DNA from: Pseudomonadota bacterium
GTDB lineage: Bacteria; Pseudomonadota; Gammaproteobacteria; Steroidobacterales; Steroidobacteraceae
Direction of reading: 5' to 3'
Length of the DNA: 64,000 nucleotides
Assembly: GCA_021816775.1 (NCBI GenBank)
Contig: JAKAXA010000002.1
Span: forward strand, 1-64,000
Below the pieces are notes generated by a model, which was not told the DNA's origin, did no database searches, and was given only the letters and a program-made list of their open reading frames with translations. Shown here piece by piece: positions 17,585 through 26,335 of the stretch; position 1 is the first letter of the stretch, and the number at the start of each line of letters is the position of its first letter. The translations under genes and the position numbers were made by a program.

Positions 17585-18337
17585 TCAATCGCTCATTTTC
17601 CCGTAGCGAGGCCTCGGATGCGACCCCCGCTGCAGCGAGCGCGCCACCCGCCGCGTGGCGAGCTCCCGGCCCTCGAGGCATTCCGCGAGCGCCGCCGCGA
17701 GCAGCGCGCGCGCATCGGCGCGGGTGCGTTGCGCGGCGAGATCCCCCCGCCCGAGCGCCTGCAGCGAACGGCCCGAGAGTGCGCCGGGCTCATCGCCCGC
17801 GACACGGCAGAGCCCCTGGGCGGCCCGGAAACGGTAAAAGCCCTCGGGCGCGATCGGCCGCCCATCGGCCTGCGCGGCGAGATCGAGCCCGTAGCCGACG
17901 CCGGTGAGCAGCTCGAGCTCGAACAGGCGCAGCGGCGCCTCGAGCTCGCCACCCTCGCGCAGGCGCGCGAGGGTGGCGCCGTAGGCGTCGAACAGCTCCG
18001 GGGCGGCATCGTGCCGCTGGGTGAGCCGCAGCAGCAGCTCATTGAGGTAGAAGGCGCTCATCACGCTTGCGGCGGGCAGCGCCTCGGTGCGCTCAGCGCA
18101 CTCCGCGCCGGTGAGCTGGCCGGCCTCGCGCCCCAGGATGAAGGTGAGCAGCAGCGGCTGGAATGGCTGCAGCACCGCGGCGAGGCGGGATTTCGGGCCG
18201 CTCACCCCGCGCGCGAACAGGGTGAGACGCCCGTGCTCGCGCACCAGCACCTCGAGGATCCGGCCGCTCTCGCGGTACGGTCGGTGATGCAGCAGATAGG
18301 CCGGCGCGAGCTGCACCCGGCGCGCCGGCGCGCTCAT
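17585..18337 (-). CDS. recO: DNA repair protein RecO
   Basis: With ATG at 18337 the protein has 250 residues. RecO works in the RecFOR pathway, annealing DNA and helping RecA load on single strands. The N-terminal OB domain starts at '[29 protein letters not shown]'-type sequence, with '[19 protein letters not shown]' after it. The helical C-terminal domain includes 'YLNELLLRL' and ends in an Arg-rich tail. The canonical zinc-binding cysteines are not obvious, as in several proteobacterial RecO proteins. The start overlaps the era stop by 4 bp. Confidence 0.92.
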   Translation of the reverse strand: MSAPARRVQLAPAYLLHHRPYRESGRILEVLVREHGRLTLFARGVSGPKSRLAAVLQPFQPLLLTFILGREAGQLTGAECAERTEALPAASVMSAFYLNELLLRLTQRHDAAPELFDAYGATLARLREGGELEAPLRLFELELLTGVGYGLDLAAQADGRPIAPEGFYRFRAAQGLCRVAGDEPGALSGRSLQALGRGDLAAQRTRADARALLAAALAECLEGRELATRRVARSLQRGSHPRPRYGKMSD

Positions 18338-19248
18338 GACTCGACGCCCAGATCCTTCAGCGCGCGGGCGCTGTCGGCCCAGTTCTCCCGCACCTTCACC
18401 CAAAGCCGCAGGTGCAGGCGCCGTCCGAGCAGCGCATTGAGCGTGCGCCGCGCGGCGCTCCCGACGCGCTTCAGCCGCTCCCCGCCGGCGCCGATCACGA
18501 TCGGCTTCTGGCCCTCGCGGTCGACCCAGATCGCCGCATCCACGACGAGCTGCCCCTCGTCCTCCACCATCCGCTCGATGTCCACGGCGATGCCGTACGG
18601 CAGCTCCTGGTTCAGTTCAAGCGTGAGCTTCTCGCGCACGGTCTCGGCGATGCGGAACGCGATGCCCCGGTCGGTCAGGGCATCGCGCGAGAACAGCGGC
18701 GGGGACATCGGCAGCTCGGCGGCAATCAGCGAGATCAGCCGTTCGAGACCGTCGGATTTCAGGGCCGAGAGCGGCACCAGCGCGATGAACGGGTGGCGCG
18801 CGCCGAGCTCGGCCAGGTACGGCAGGAGCCGCTCGCGCGGGTGCACCCGATCGACCTTGTTCACCGCGGCGATCGCCGGCCGCCCGGCGCGCGCGATACG
18901 CTCGAGCGCCAGTGCGTCCTCGCCGGTCCACTTCAGCGCCTCGACCACCAGCACCACCACGTCGGCGTCGGCGAGCGCGGCCGAGGCGGTGCGGTTCATC
19001 GCCTTGTTCAGCGCGCGCCGCGCCTGGCGATGCAGACCCGGCGTGTCGACGAAGGCGATCTGCGCATCGGGCCGCTGCACCAGCCCCAGGATGCGGTGCC
19101 GGGTCGTCTGCGGGCGTGGCGTGACGATGCTGAGCTTGGTGCCCACCAGGGCATTGAGCAGCGTCGACTTGCCCACGTTCGGGCGGCCGATGAGTGCCGC
19201 GAACCCGCAGTGCAGCGTGGGCGTGGTGGAATCAGCGCTGGCGCTCAT
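18334..19248 (-). CDS. era: GTPase Era
   Basis: The protein has 304 residues. Era is an essential GTPase that binds the 3' end of 16S rRNA and helps 30S assembly. G1 is 'GRPNVGKST' (21-29), G3 is 'DTPGLH', G4 is 'NKVD' and G5 is in 'VPLSALK'. The C-terminal KH domain includes 'GQKPIVIGAGGERLKRVG'. It overlaps the end of rnc by 17 bp, so the two are translationally linked. Confidence 0.97.
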   Translation of the reverse strand: MSASADSTTPTLHCGFAALIGRPNVGKSTLLNALVGTKLSIVTPRPQTTRHRILGLVQRPDAQIAFVDTPGLHRQARRALNKAMNRTASAALADADVVVLVVEALKWTGEDALALERIARAGRPAIAAVNKVDRVHPRERLLPYLAELGARHPFIALVPLSALKSDGLERLISLIAAELPMSPPLFSRDALTDRGIAFRIAETVREKLTLELNQELPYGIAVDIERMVEDEGQLVVDAAIWVDREGQKPIVIGAGGERLKRVGSAARRTLNALLGRRLHLRLWVKVRENWADSARALKDLGVES

Positions 19249-19936
19249 CGGCGCGTGCCTCGATCGTCGCCAGGATGTGCTCGGCGGCCTGCTGCTCGGC
19301 GCGGCGGCGGCTCGAGCCGCGCCCCTGCGAGGTCAGACCCAGGGCCTGCACCGCACAGCGGACCTCGAAGGTCTGCGTGTGCGGCTCACCCTCGATACGC
19401 TCGACAGTGTAGACCGGCAGCGCCAGCGCGCGCGATTGCAGGTGCTCCTGCAGGCGCGTCTTGGGATCCTTCAGCGTCTCGGGCGGCGGCAGCGCCGCCA
19501 CGCGCGGGGCGAGGCAGCGCAGGATGAGCGCCTCGGCGGCCTCGAGCCCGGCATCGAGCAGCAGCGCCCCGCAGAGCGCCTCGAAGGCATCGGCGAGAAT
19601 CGACTGGCGGCGAAAGCCCCCGCTCTTGAGCTCCCCGGGGCCGAGCTGCAGCACCTCCCCCAGCCCGAGCTCTGCGGCCGCCTCGGCGAGCGGCTCGGTG
19701 CTGACCACCCGGGCGCGCAGCCGGCTGAGGTCCCCCTCGGTGGCCTGCGGGAAACGCTCGTACAGGTGGCGCGCCACCGCGAGGTTGACCACGGCATCCC
19801 CGAGGAACTCGAGCCGCTCGTTGTTCGCACCGGCGGCGCTGCGGTGGGTCAGCGCCGCGCGGAACAGCGCCGCGTCACGGGGCGTGTAATCGAGCCGCGT
19901 GCGCAGCCAGCCCTCGGGCCAGTGCGGGTTATCCAC
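19232..19936 (-). CDS. rnc: Ribonuclease III
   Basis: The protein has 234 residues. It cleaves double-stranded RNA in rRNA and mRNA maturation. The signature 'NERLEFLGDAVV' lies at 39-50 and contains the catalytic Glu and Asp. A second acidic pair is in 'ADAFEALCGAL'. The C-terminal double-stranded RNA-binding domain spans about 158-228 ('DPKTRLQEHLQS' to 'QAAEHILATI'). It overlaps the DUF4845 gene by 8 bp upstream. Confidence 0.97.
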   Translation of the reverse strand: MDNPHWPEGWLRTRLDYTPRDAALFRAALTHRSAAGANNERLEFLGDAVVNLAVARHLYERFPQATEGDLSRLRARVVSTEPLAEAAAELGLGEVLQLGPGELKSGGFRRQSILADAFEALCGALLLDAGLEAAEALILRCLAPRVAALPPPETLKDPKTRLQEHLQSRALALPVYTVERIEGEPHTQTFEVRCAVQALGLTSQGRGSSRRRAEQQAAEHILATIEARADERQR

Positions 19937-20297
19937 CGCCGTTCACGGTGACGGATTTGTCGAACTTCAGCTGCAGGGAGATCCCGGCAAAGAGCGGCGC
20001 GTTGTCGTAGTAGGCCGCCTGCACGTGCCAGCCGGCGCGGCCGCGGCGGATGGTGATGTCCTGCACGCTCGGATAGTTCACCTCGTCGATCTCGAAGTGG
20101 CGCGAAATGGACGTCTGGATCTTGAAGACGCTCGCCCCGCCGCCCCGGAACTGCTTCTGCACCTCATCGAGCGTGTGCGACACCTTCATGTAATTCAGGT
20201 ACACCGGCGCGAGGCGCATGCCGGCGTAAAGACAGATGACCCAGGGTATCAGCAGCACGAGCCAGCCGATCATGGTGATCCCGCGTTCTCGACGCAT
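19929..20297 (-). CDS. DUF4845 family membrane-anchored protein
   Basis: The protein has 122 residues. One N-terminal membrane helix (about 8-27, 'MIGWLVLLIPWVICLYAG') is followed by a small domain that would lie in the periplasm. The sequence fits the DUF4845 family, which is regularly found between lepB and rnc in gammaproteobacteria. Function is unknown. 'GITMIGWL' near the start resembles a type IV pilin/pseudopilin N-terminus, but the usual Glu5 and a peptidase site are lacking. It starts 14 bp after lepB. Confidence 0.82.
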   Translation of the reverse strand: MRRERGITMIGWLVLLIPWVICLYAGMRLAPVYLNYMKVSHTLDEVQKQFRGGGASVFKIQTSISRHFEIDEVNYPSVQDITIRRGRAGWHVQAAYYDNAPLFAGISLQLKFDKSVTVNGGG

Positions 20298-20311
20298 CGG
20301 TACGCCCTCCG

Positions 20312-21406
20312 CTACCTGATTCTCATGCCGATCCGGCTCCAGATCGGTCCCCCTTTACGATCGATGTCCCAATTGAACCAAATGTAGGTCGCTCGGCCGA
20401 CGAGGTTGCGCTCGGGCACGAAGCCCCACACCCGACTGTCGTCGCTGTTGTCGCGATTGTCGCCAATCATGACATAGTTTCGTGGCGGGACGTTCATCTC
20501 GACCACTTTCTCCTCGTAGAGCGGCAGCGCGTCCGCAGGCGCCGGGCCGCCGCAGATGTAGCCTTGCGCATCCGTGCGCGGGCAGGTCGGCAGCGGGTTG
20601 CGGGTGACCTCGAGCGGCACCGGGCACAGCAGCACCTGGTGCACGTGCGAGCCGAGGTCCTCGGTGCCGAGCTGCATGTTGCGGTAGCAGCCGTCGTTGT
20701 ACGTGCCGGTGATGGTCAGCGGGATCTTCTTGCCGTTGATGATCAGCCGGTCGTCGCGCACCACCACGTGATCCCCGGGCAGCCCGACCACGCGCTTGAT
20801 GTAGTCCTCGCGCGGGTTCAGCGGATAGCGGAACACCGCCACATCGCCCCGGTGCGGCTCGCCGGTATCGAGGATCTTCGTGTGCGTCACCGGCAGGCGC
20901 AGCCCGTAGGCGAACTTCTCCACCACGATGAAATCCCCATCGAGCAGCGTTGGCATCATGGAGTCCGAGGGGATGCGGAACGGCTCGAACAGGAAGGCGC
21001 GCACCAGCAGCACCGCCAGGGCCACGGGGAAGAAGCTGCGCGCGTAATCGACCGTGGTGGGCTCGAGCTGCTCGGCCGGGTCACGGCCCGCGGCCCGAGC
21101 GGCGGCGGCGCGCCGCTTGGCGAGCAGCGTCGCATCGATCAGCCAGACGATGCCCGTCACCGCGCAGATGAGCACGAGCACGGCGCTGAAGTTGACCGCC
21201 TCGGCGACGAAGATGCGCAGCACCGCCGCCACCAGCAGCACCGGCAGGACGCGGTAGCACCCGGTGAGCAGCGGGGGCTCCCGCGCCGGCTTGGCGGCGA
21301 GGGCGCGGCGCGGCTTGATGAGCCAGTCATCGATCACGCACACGAGCCCCACCGGGATCGCGAGCCAGGAAAGGACGACGATCAGCTGCATCACGAAAGG
21401 CGGCAT
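20312..21406 (-). CDS. lepB: Signal peptidase I
   Basis: The protein has 364 residues, longer than many because of extra N-terminal hydrophobic segments and a Cys-rich insert. Three to four membrane helices (about 5-25, 52-95 and 125-140) precede the catalytic part. The nucleophile Ser is in 'IPSDSMMPTL' near residue 148 and the general base Lys is in 'YIKRVVGLPGD'. 'GDNRDNSDDSRVWGFVP' is the C-terminal box E. The insert at about 225-285 contains four Cys and may be disulfide-bonded in the periplasm. It lies downstream of lepA. Confidence 0.96.
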   Translation of the reverse strand: MPPFVMQLIVVLSWLAIPVGLVCVIDDWLIKPRRALAAKPAREPPLLTGCYRVLPVLLVAAVLRIFVAEAVNFSAVLVLICAVTGIVWLIDATLLAKRRAAAARAAGRDPAEQLEPTTVDYARSFFPVALAVLLVRAFLFEPFRIPSDSMMPTLLDGDFIVVEKFAYGLRLPVTHTKILDTGEPHRGDVAVFRYPLNPREDYIKRVVGLPGDHVVVRDDRLIINGKKIPLTITGTYNDGCYRNMQLGTEDLGSHVHQVLLCPVPLEVTRNPLPTCPRTDAQGYICGGPAPADALPLYEEKVVEMNVPPRNYVMIGDNRDNSDDSRVWGFVPERNLVGRATYIWFNWDIDRKGGPIWSRIGMRIR

Positions 21407-21455
21407 GGCGACTCCATCGGCGGATTGAGGCGGGCGGCGGCCCCCGGCCGCCGGC

Positions 21456-21472
21456 GCGGGCGCTGCGCCCGC
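21456..21472. repeat. GC hairpin in the lepA-lepB gap
   Basis: GCGGGCG, loop CTG, CGCCCGC form a perfect 7-bp stem. A second imperfect stem (GGCGG and CCGCC, about 21436-21452) lies beside it. The pair sits in the 105-bp gap between lepA and lepB and could tune readthrough; no T-tract is present. Confidence 0.35.
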
Positions 21473-21511
21473 GAGTGAGGGAAAGTAAGCACGGGACTGC
21501 GCAACGTCACG

Positions 21512-23305
21512 CTACTTGCGGCCCACTTTGAGCACGGCGAGGAACGCCTCCTGAGGAATCTCGACCCGACCCAGCTGTTTCATGCGCTTCTTACCTTCTT
21601 TTTGCTTCTCTAACAGTTTGCGCTTGCGGCTCACATCGCCGCCGTAGCACTTGGCGAGCACGTTCTTGCGCAGCGCCTTGACCGTGGCGCGCGCGATGAC
21701 CGCGCTGCCGATCGCCGCCTGGACGGCGACCTCGAACATCTGCCGCGGAATGAGCTCCTGCATCTTGTCGACGAGTTCCCGGCCGCGCTGATAGGCGCTC
21801 TCGCGGTGCACGATGATCGAGAGCGCATCCACCCGCTCGCCGTTGATCAGCACGTCGAGCTTCACCAGCGGGGCGGCCTGAAAGTGCGAGAACTCGTAAT
21901 CGAACGAGGCGTAGCCGCGGCTCACCGACTTCAGCCGGTCGAAGAAATCGAGCACCACCTCGGCGAGCGGCAGCTCGTACTGCAGCGAGACCTGGGTGCC
22001 GAGGTAGAGCATCTTCTTCTGCGTGCCGCGCTTGTCGGTGCACAGCTTCAGCACCGCCCCGACGTGATCGGGCGGCACCAGGATGTTGGCCGTGATGATC
22101 GGCTCGCGGATCTGCTCGATCTCGTTCAGCGGCGGCAGCTTCGCGGGGTTGTCGACGTACTCGACCGTCCCATCGGTGCGCGCCACCTCGTACACCACCG
22201 TGGGGGCGCTCGTCACCAGGTCGAGGTGATACTCGCGCTCGAGCCGCTCCTGCACGATATCCATGTGCAGCAGGCCGAGAAAGCCGCAGCGAAAGCCGAA
22301 CCCGAGGGCGCCTGAGACCTCCGGCTCGTAGTGCAGCGCCGAGTCGTTGAGCCTGAGCTTCGCGAGCGCGTCGCGAAAGCTCTCGTAGTCCTCGGAGTTC
22401 ACCGGGAAGAGCCCGGCGAACACCCGCGGCTTGATCTGGCGGAACCCCGGCAGCGCCTCGGCGGCCGGCCGGTTCTCGAGCGTGATGGTGTCGCCGACCG
22501 GCGCGCCGTCGATCTCCTTGATGCCGGCGACGATGAAGCCCACATCGCCCGTCGCGAGGCTCTGCTCCACCACGGGCTTTGGCGTGAAGCGCCCGAGCCG
22601 ATCGACGGTGTGCGCGCGCCCCGTCGATACCACGCGGATCTTCTCTCCCGAGGCGACGTGGCCGTTGACCACGCGCACCAGCGAGACGACCCCGACGTAG
22701 TTGTCGAACCACGAGTCGATGATGAGCGCCTGCAGGGGCGCCTGCGGGTCCCCGCGCGGCGCCGGTATGCGCCGGATCAGCGCCTCGAGCAGCGCCTCCA
22801 CCCCCTCACCCGTCTTGGCGCTCACGCGCAGCGCCTCGTGGGCATCGATGCCGATGATCTCCTCGATCTCGCGCACCACACGCTCGGGGTCCGCCGAGGG
22901 CAGGTCGATCTTGTTGATGACCGGCACCACCTCCAGACCCTGCTCGATCGCGGTGTAGCAGTTCGCGACGCTTTGCGCCTCGACGCCCTGGGAGGCGTCC
23001 ACCACCAGCAACGCGCCATCGCAGGCGGCCAGCGAGCGCGACACCTCATAGGAGAAATCGACGTGCCCCGGGGTGTCGATCATGTTGAGCTGGTAGCGCT
23101 GTCCGTCCCGGGCGTCGTAATAGAGTGTGACGCTCTGCGCCTTGATGGTGATGCCCCGCTCCCGCTCGAGGTCCATGGAGTCGAGCACCTGGGCCTGCAT
23201 CTCGCGGTCCTCGAGGCCGCGGCACAGCTGAATGAATCGATCGGCCAGGGTGGACTTGCCGTGATCGACGTGCGCAATGATGCAAAAATTACGTATGAGC
23301 CGCAT
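21512..23305 (-). CDS. lepA: Elongation factor 4 (LepA)
   Basis: The protein has 597 residues, the standard length. LepA is a ribosome-associated GTPase implicated in translation initiation and back-translocation. G1 is 'AHVDHGKST' at 10-18, G2 lies in 'ERGITIKAQ', G3 is 'DTPGHVDF' and G4 is 'NKIDLPSA'. The C-terminal LepA-specific domain ends in '[19 protein letters not shown]', the usual basic tail region. It starts its own transcript judged by a TATAAT box 50 bp upstream. Confidence 0.97.
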   Translation of the reverse strand: MRLIRNFCIIAHVDHGKSTLADRFIQLCRGLEDREMQAQVLDSMDLERERGITIKAQSVTLYYDARDGQRYQLNMIDTPGHVDFSYEVSRSLAACDGALLVVDASQGVEAQSVANCYTAIEQGLEVVPVINKIDLPSADPERVVREIEEIIGIDAHEALRVSAKTGEGVEALLEALIRRIPAPRGDPQAPLQALIIDSWFDNYVGVVSLVRVVNGHVASGEKIRVVSTGRAHTVDRLGRFTPKPVVEQSLATGDVGFIVAGIKEIDGAPVGDTITLENRPAAEALPGFRQIKPRVFAGLFPVNSEDYESFRDALAKLRLNDSALHYEPEVSGALGFGFRCGFLGLLHMDIVQERLEREYHLDLVTSAPTVVYEVARTDGTVEYVDNPAKLPPLNEIEQIREPIITANILVPPDHVGAVLKLCTDKRGTQKKMLYLGTQVSLQYELPLAEVVLDFFDRLKSVSRGYASFDYEFSHFQAAPLVKLDVLINGERVDALSIIVHRESAYQRGRELVDKMQELIPRQMFEVAVQAAIGSAVIARATVKALRKNVLAKCYGGDVSRKRKLLEKQKEGKKRMKQLGRVEIPQEAFLAVLKVGRK

Positions 23306-23354
23306 GAAATCCGGGTCGCGTTCTCCGCCGCGCCAGATTGTCTGCGGCGGGCGG

Positions 23355-23382
23355 ATTATACCTGCTCACCGACCGGGATTAA
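23355..23382 (-). promoter_or_regulatory. Likely lepA promoter
   Basis: On the minus strand a perfect TATAAT (23360-23355) lies about 50 bp before the lepA start. A partial -35, TTAATC, is 16 nt further upstream. This would separate lepA expression from the rpoE unit. Confidence 0.45.
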
Positions 23383-23424
23383 GCCCCGTGTGCAGCGCCC
23401 TCGCCGGGGAGTGCGGCGGCGCGC

Positions 23425-23673
23425 TCAGGCGCGGGTCAGGCGCTGCTCGAGCGCCGCGCCGTTGAAGCGGAACCGGCACACCACCGCCCCATCGAGCAGC
23501 AGCACCGGCACCTGCAGCCCGTAGAGGCGCTGCAGCTCCGGGTCGCTGTCGACGTCGAGCTGCTCGAGCGGCGGCAGCGCGACGCGCTCGCCGAACTCGC
23601 GCAGCGCCGCCAGCATCTCGTCACAGAGCAGACAGTCGCGCCGGTAGACCAGCTTCAGCGCGGGGGCGCTCAC
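23425..23673 (-). CDS. Glutaredoxin-like (thioredoxin-fold) small protein
   Basis: The protein has 82 residues and starts at GTG 23673, which overlaps the rseB stop (GTGA). The CxxC motif is 'RRDCLLCDEM' (C14, C17). A 'VPVLLLDG' cis-Pro loop follows near 55, as in the glutaredoxin-like group (former DUF836). These proteins probably act as cytoplasmic thiol-disulfide carriers. A gene of this type commonly sits before lepA in gammaproteobacteria. The longer reading frame upstream is a shadow of rseB. Confidence 0.85.
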   Translation of the reverse strand: MSAPALKLVYRRDCLLCDEMLAALREFGERVALPPLEQLDVDSDPELQRLYGLQVPVLLLDGAVVCRFRFNGAALEQRLTRA

Positions 23674-24710
23674 GGCGGCGCCGCATGGGCGAAGGAACCG
23701 CCCGGCAGCGTCGTCGAGTAGGACGCAGGCTGCGCCCGCACCGAGTCGGCAATGGAGCGCACGGTGCGCGCCGGTGCCTCGCCCACCGCGGTGACGCGGT
23801 GGCCGTCGACGAACGTCGAGAACACGTAGGAGGCGCCCATGTGCGCCGATTCTACCGCAGGGTGCTGCCCGGCCCGCTGCGCGTGCCGGGCGACGAACAC
23901 CGACACCGACGCCAGGCCATCGGTATACACCAGGTGCTCCACCGGCCCGAGCGCCCCCGGCATGCTCTGCGAGACCTGCGTGGCCATGTGGAAGCCCGGC
24001 GGCAGCCACAGCGCGTTCCACACCAGCGAATTGTGCTTCGGCGGGTCCGAATCGTTGCGCAGCCAGCGGTAGCCGGCGGTCGAGAGGTGCGGCTGGAAGG
24101 CCGAGTCCGGGATCTGCCGGTCGATCTTGAGCGTCGCGAAGGCGATCTGCTCGATCACGTGCCCGCCGTGGCGGGCATCCCAGAGCTGGATCTTCAGCGG
24201 CATCCCGGCCCGATCGATCCACAGCCGATAGCCGTATCGGTACTGGTCGCGGGGCATCACGGTGATCAGGCGCGTCAGGTGCTGATCGATGCGCATGCGC
24301 GCCCCTTCGTGCAGCGCGTAGAAGCGCTCGGTCTCCTTGTTCAGCACCGGGAGCGTGCCGATCAGGGAGCTCTTCAAGGGAATGTGCTCGACGAGCACCT
24401 CGCGCTTGTCCGGCAGATAACAGGTCAGATCCGAGCCGGTGCGGATGAATTCCCGTCCCGAGCCGTCGAGGGACTCGAGCCGCTCGGACACCACCCCGTT
24501 CTTGAGGCGATGGATGATCCTGAGCATCTGCACCCGCCCGCCGTCCCAGTGGGCGAACGTGCCTTCGTAATCGAGGGTGTTGAGCGCATGGTTCATGCGC
24601 TCGAGCCAACGCGCCGGCTGGCCGGCGAAGGCAACCGCGCCGCCGATCGCCCAGAGCAGCGCCCAGGCGCCGAGGGACTCTCTAGCGCGGACGATGCGTC
24701 GCATGGCCAT
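23670..24710 (-). CDS. rseB: Sigma-E regulatory protein RseB/MucB
   Basis: The protein has 346 residues with a signal peptide (1 to about 29, 'GGAVAFAGQ'). RseB is a periplasmic lipoprotein sensor that binds anti-sigma factor RseA and shields it from DegS until stress occurs. The large LolA-like domain begins at 'ALNTLDYEGTFAHWDG' and includes 'RLESLDGSGREFIR'. The smaller C-terminal domain includes 'HMATQVSQ', 'HLVYTDGLASVSVFV' and 'VTAVGEAPARTVRSIA'. Its start lies inside the end of rseA (29-bp overlap). No mucD/degP homologue follows, unlike in Pseudomonas. Confidence 0.93.
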   Translation of the reverse strand: MAMRRIVRARESLGAWALLWAIGGAVAFAGQPARWLERMNHALNTLDYEGTFAHWDGGRVQMLRIIHRLKNGVVSERLESLDGSGREFIRTGSDLTCYLPDKREVLVEHIPLKSSLIGTLPVLNKETERFYALHEGARMRIDQHLTRLITVMPRDQYRYGYRLWIDRAGMPLKIQLWDARHGGHVIEQIAFATLKIDRQIPDSAFQPHLSTAGYRWLRNDSDPPKHNSLVWNALWLPPGFHMATQVSQSMPGALGPVEHLVYTDGLASVSVFVARHAQRAGQHPAVESAHMGASYVFSTFVDGHRVTAVGEAPARTVRSIADSVRAQPASYSTTLPGGSFAHAAPP

Positions 24711-25326
24711 GGCCGGCCGCGCGTCGCTGGGACCGGGCCGGCGGCGGGCTCAGGGTTTGCGCCTCGCTCACCATCAGCGAGGAGAGCAGGCTGCCGCCGC
24801 TGATGGGCCAGGAGTAGGCGCTGTGCGCCACGACATAATCGGCCAGCTGGGTCGGCGGCATGGGGGTCATGGGGCCGAGCGATGCCGGCGGCACGACGTA
24901 ACTGTCGGGCGCAGCGCTCGCCCGCTGTGCCGCAGCCGGCGCGGCCGCGCTCGCGACCTGCATCGCCGGGGCACTCGGAGCGACCGCGTGCGCACGCAGC
25001 CAGAGGATCGACAGGGCCGCAACGCCCGCCGCGAGGCTCGCCCCGGAGGCGATCCGCACCCACGCGGCGGCGTAGGAGCCCGTCCCCGCCGTACCGGCGG
25101 CGAGCCGCGGCTCACGGCTGAGAGCGGCGTTGACGCGCCCGGCGACCGAGCTCTGCAGCACCACGCCGCGCTCGGCGCGGATCACTGCGCCGATGACCGC
25201 GTAACGGCCCCAGCGCGCCTTGAGCGCCTCGTCCCGCGACAGACGCCGGGCGAACAGCTCGCACTCGGCGGCCGGCAGCTCGTCATCGAACATCGCAGAC
25301 AACTGACTGTCGAGTTCCTCGTTCAT
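24682..25326 (-). CDS. rseA: Anti-sigma-E factor RseA
   Basis: The protein has 214 residues. The cytoplasmic N-terminal domain opens 'MNEELDSQLSAMFDDELP' and continues 'RWGRYAVIGAVIRAE', the pattern that binds sigma-E. A single membrane helix lies near 115-135 ('ASLAAGVAALSILWLRA'). The periplasmic tail is Ala/Pro-rich and poorly conserved, as is common, and would be cut by DegS-type and RseP proteases under stress. The ATG overlaps the rpoE stop by 4 bp. Confidence 0.9.
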   Translation of the reverse strand: MNEELDSQLSAMFDDELPAAECELFARRLSRDEALKARWGRYAVIGAVIRAERGVVLQSSVAGRVNAALSREPRLAAGTAGTGSYAAAWVRIASGASLAAGVAALSILWLRAHAVAPSAPAMQVASAAAPAAAQRASAAPDSYVVPPASLGPMTPMPPTQLADYVVAHSAYSWPISGGSLLSSLMVSEAQTLSPPPARSQRRAAGHGHATHRPR

Positions 25327-25931
25327 CCGAGTTCCTCCGTACGACCGAGTCCTCCTTCGAATACTTCGCGCAGCCGGCGATCGATGGCCTCGCGCGCCCG
25401 GAAAATACGCGATCGGACGGTGCCGACGGGGCAGCCCATGGCGGCGCCGATCTGCTCGTAGGAGAGCCCCTCGAGCTCGCGCAGCACGATCGCGGTGCGC
25501 AGATCCTCCGGCAGCTGCTCGATCGCAGCGTTGACGGTCTGGCGGATCTCGTCGGTGAGCACCAGCCCCTCGGGAGTCTCGGAATCCTTCAGTCGGCCTT
25601 GCATATCGTAGGACTCGTCGATGCTGTCGCGGTCGAAGTCGTAATCCACCGGACTGCGGTCACGGGAAACCACGGCGTTCTTCGCGGTGTTGATGGCGAT
25701 GCGGTACAGCCAGGTGTAAAAGGCGCTATCGCCACGAAACTGCGGCAGCGCCCGGTAAGCCTTGATGAAGGCCTCCTGGGCGATATCCTCCGCTTCGGCG
25801 GGGTTGCGGACATAGCGCGTCACCAGCTTGACCAGTTTGTGCTGGTACTTCAGGACCAGCACATCAAAAGCGCCCTTGTCGCCTCGCTGTACCCGGCGAA
25901 CCAGGCTCAAATCGCTGACATCGGCGCCCAT
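25323..25931 (-). CDS. rpoE: RNA polymerase sigma factor RpoE (sigma-E/AlgU)
   Basis: This 202-residue group 4 (ECF) sigma factor controls envelope stress genes. Region 2 contains 'VLKYQHKLVKLVTRYV' and 'DIAQEAFIKAYRALPQFRGD', with 'FYTWLYRIAINTAKN' for -10 recognition. Region 4 contains 'LRELEGLSYEQIGAAMGCP' and 'GTVRSRIFRAREAI', the -35-binding helix-turn-helix. Length and sequence match the RpoE/AlgU branch. It heads the rpoE-rseA-rseB unit and is preceded by a sigma-E-type promoter. Confidence 0.97.
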   Translation of the reverse strand: MGADVSDLSLVRRVQRGDKGAFDVLVLKYQHKLVKLVTRYVRNPAEAEDIAQEAFIKAYRALPQFRGDSAFYTWLYRIAINTAKNAVVSRDRSPVDYDFDRDSIDESYDMQGRLKDSETPEGLVLTDEIRQTVNAAIEQLPEDLRTAIVLRELEGLSYEQIGAAMGCPVGTVRSRIFRAREAIDRRLREVFEGGLGRTEELG

Positions 25932-25981
25932 CGCGCGTCCTCTGCTCCTTAACTAAGGAAGGCCGCTCGCGCCGCGACCTG

Positions 25982-26009
25982 AATAGACCCTGAATCTTTG
26001 GATAAGTTC
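25982..26009 (-). promoter_or_regulatory. Sigma-E-type promoter of rpoE
   Basis: On the minus strand GAACTT (26009-26004) is followed after exactly 16 nt by TCTATT (25987-25982). The sigma-E consensus is GGAACTT, 16 nt, TCTGA-like, and the Escherichia coli rpoE P3 promoter has a TCTAA -10. The start would be about 45 nt before the rpoE ATG. The -35 overlaps the stop codon of sdhE. Positive autoregulation is inferred. Confidence 0.6.
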
Positions 26010-26334
26010 AGACTGCCTGACACCCGGGCTCCCCGCCCCCGGGAAGCCCGCCCCGATCATGCCCCAATGCCCCCGGGGCCGCCAGCGGCTCCCGGATGCG
26101 CCTGGCGAGGGCCGCGAGCTCGGCATCGGCCGGCACCTCCCCGGCGAGCAGGTAGCCGGCGAGCTCGGGGTCGGGCAGCTCGAGCAGGCGGGCGAGCGTC
26201 AGGCGCTCGGCGGGGCCGGCTCCGGGCAGGGCCGCCGCCGCATAGCGCTCAAGCAGCACGTCGAGCTCCTTCAGGCCCCGCCGGCAGCGCCACGAGAGCT
26301 GCCGCCCCTCGGCATCGAGCGGCGGGCGAGCCAT
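26008..26334 (-). CDS. sdhE: FAD assembly factor SdhE (CptB family)
   Basis: The protein has 108 residues from ATG 26334. SdhE helps attach FAD covalently to the flavoprotein SdhA. The RGxxE motif is 'RRGLKELDVLLERY' with R19, G20 and E23. The helical core ends at about residue 85. A Gly-rich tail of about 20 residues ('PGALGHDRGGLPGGG') makes it longer than the usual 80-90. The gene begins 1 bp after the sdhB stop, so it is the last gene of the sdh operon. Confidence 0.88.
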   Translation of the reverse strand: MARPPLDAEGRQLSWRCRRGLKELDVLLERYAAAALPGAGPAERLTLARLLELPDPELAGYLLAGEVPADAELAALARRIREPLAAPGALGHDRGGLPGGGEPGCQAV

Positions 26335-26335
26335 G

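Noticed and set aside
19929-20297. DUF4845 protein as a pseudopilin
   Set aside because: The 'GITMIGWL' start is suggestive, but the conserved Glu at position 5 and a prepilin peptidase context are missing.
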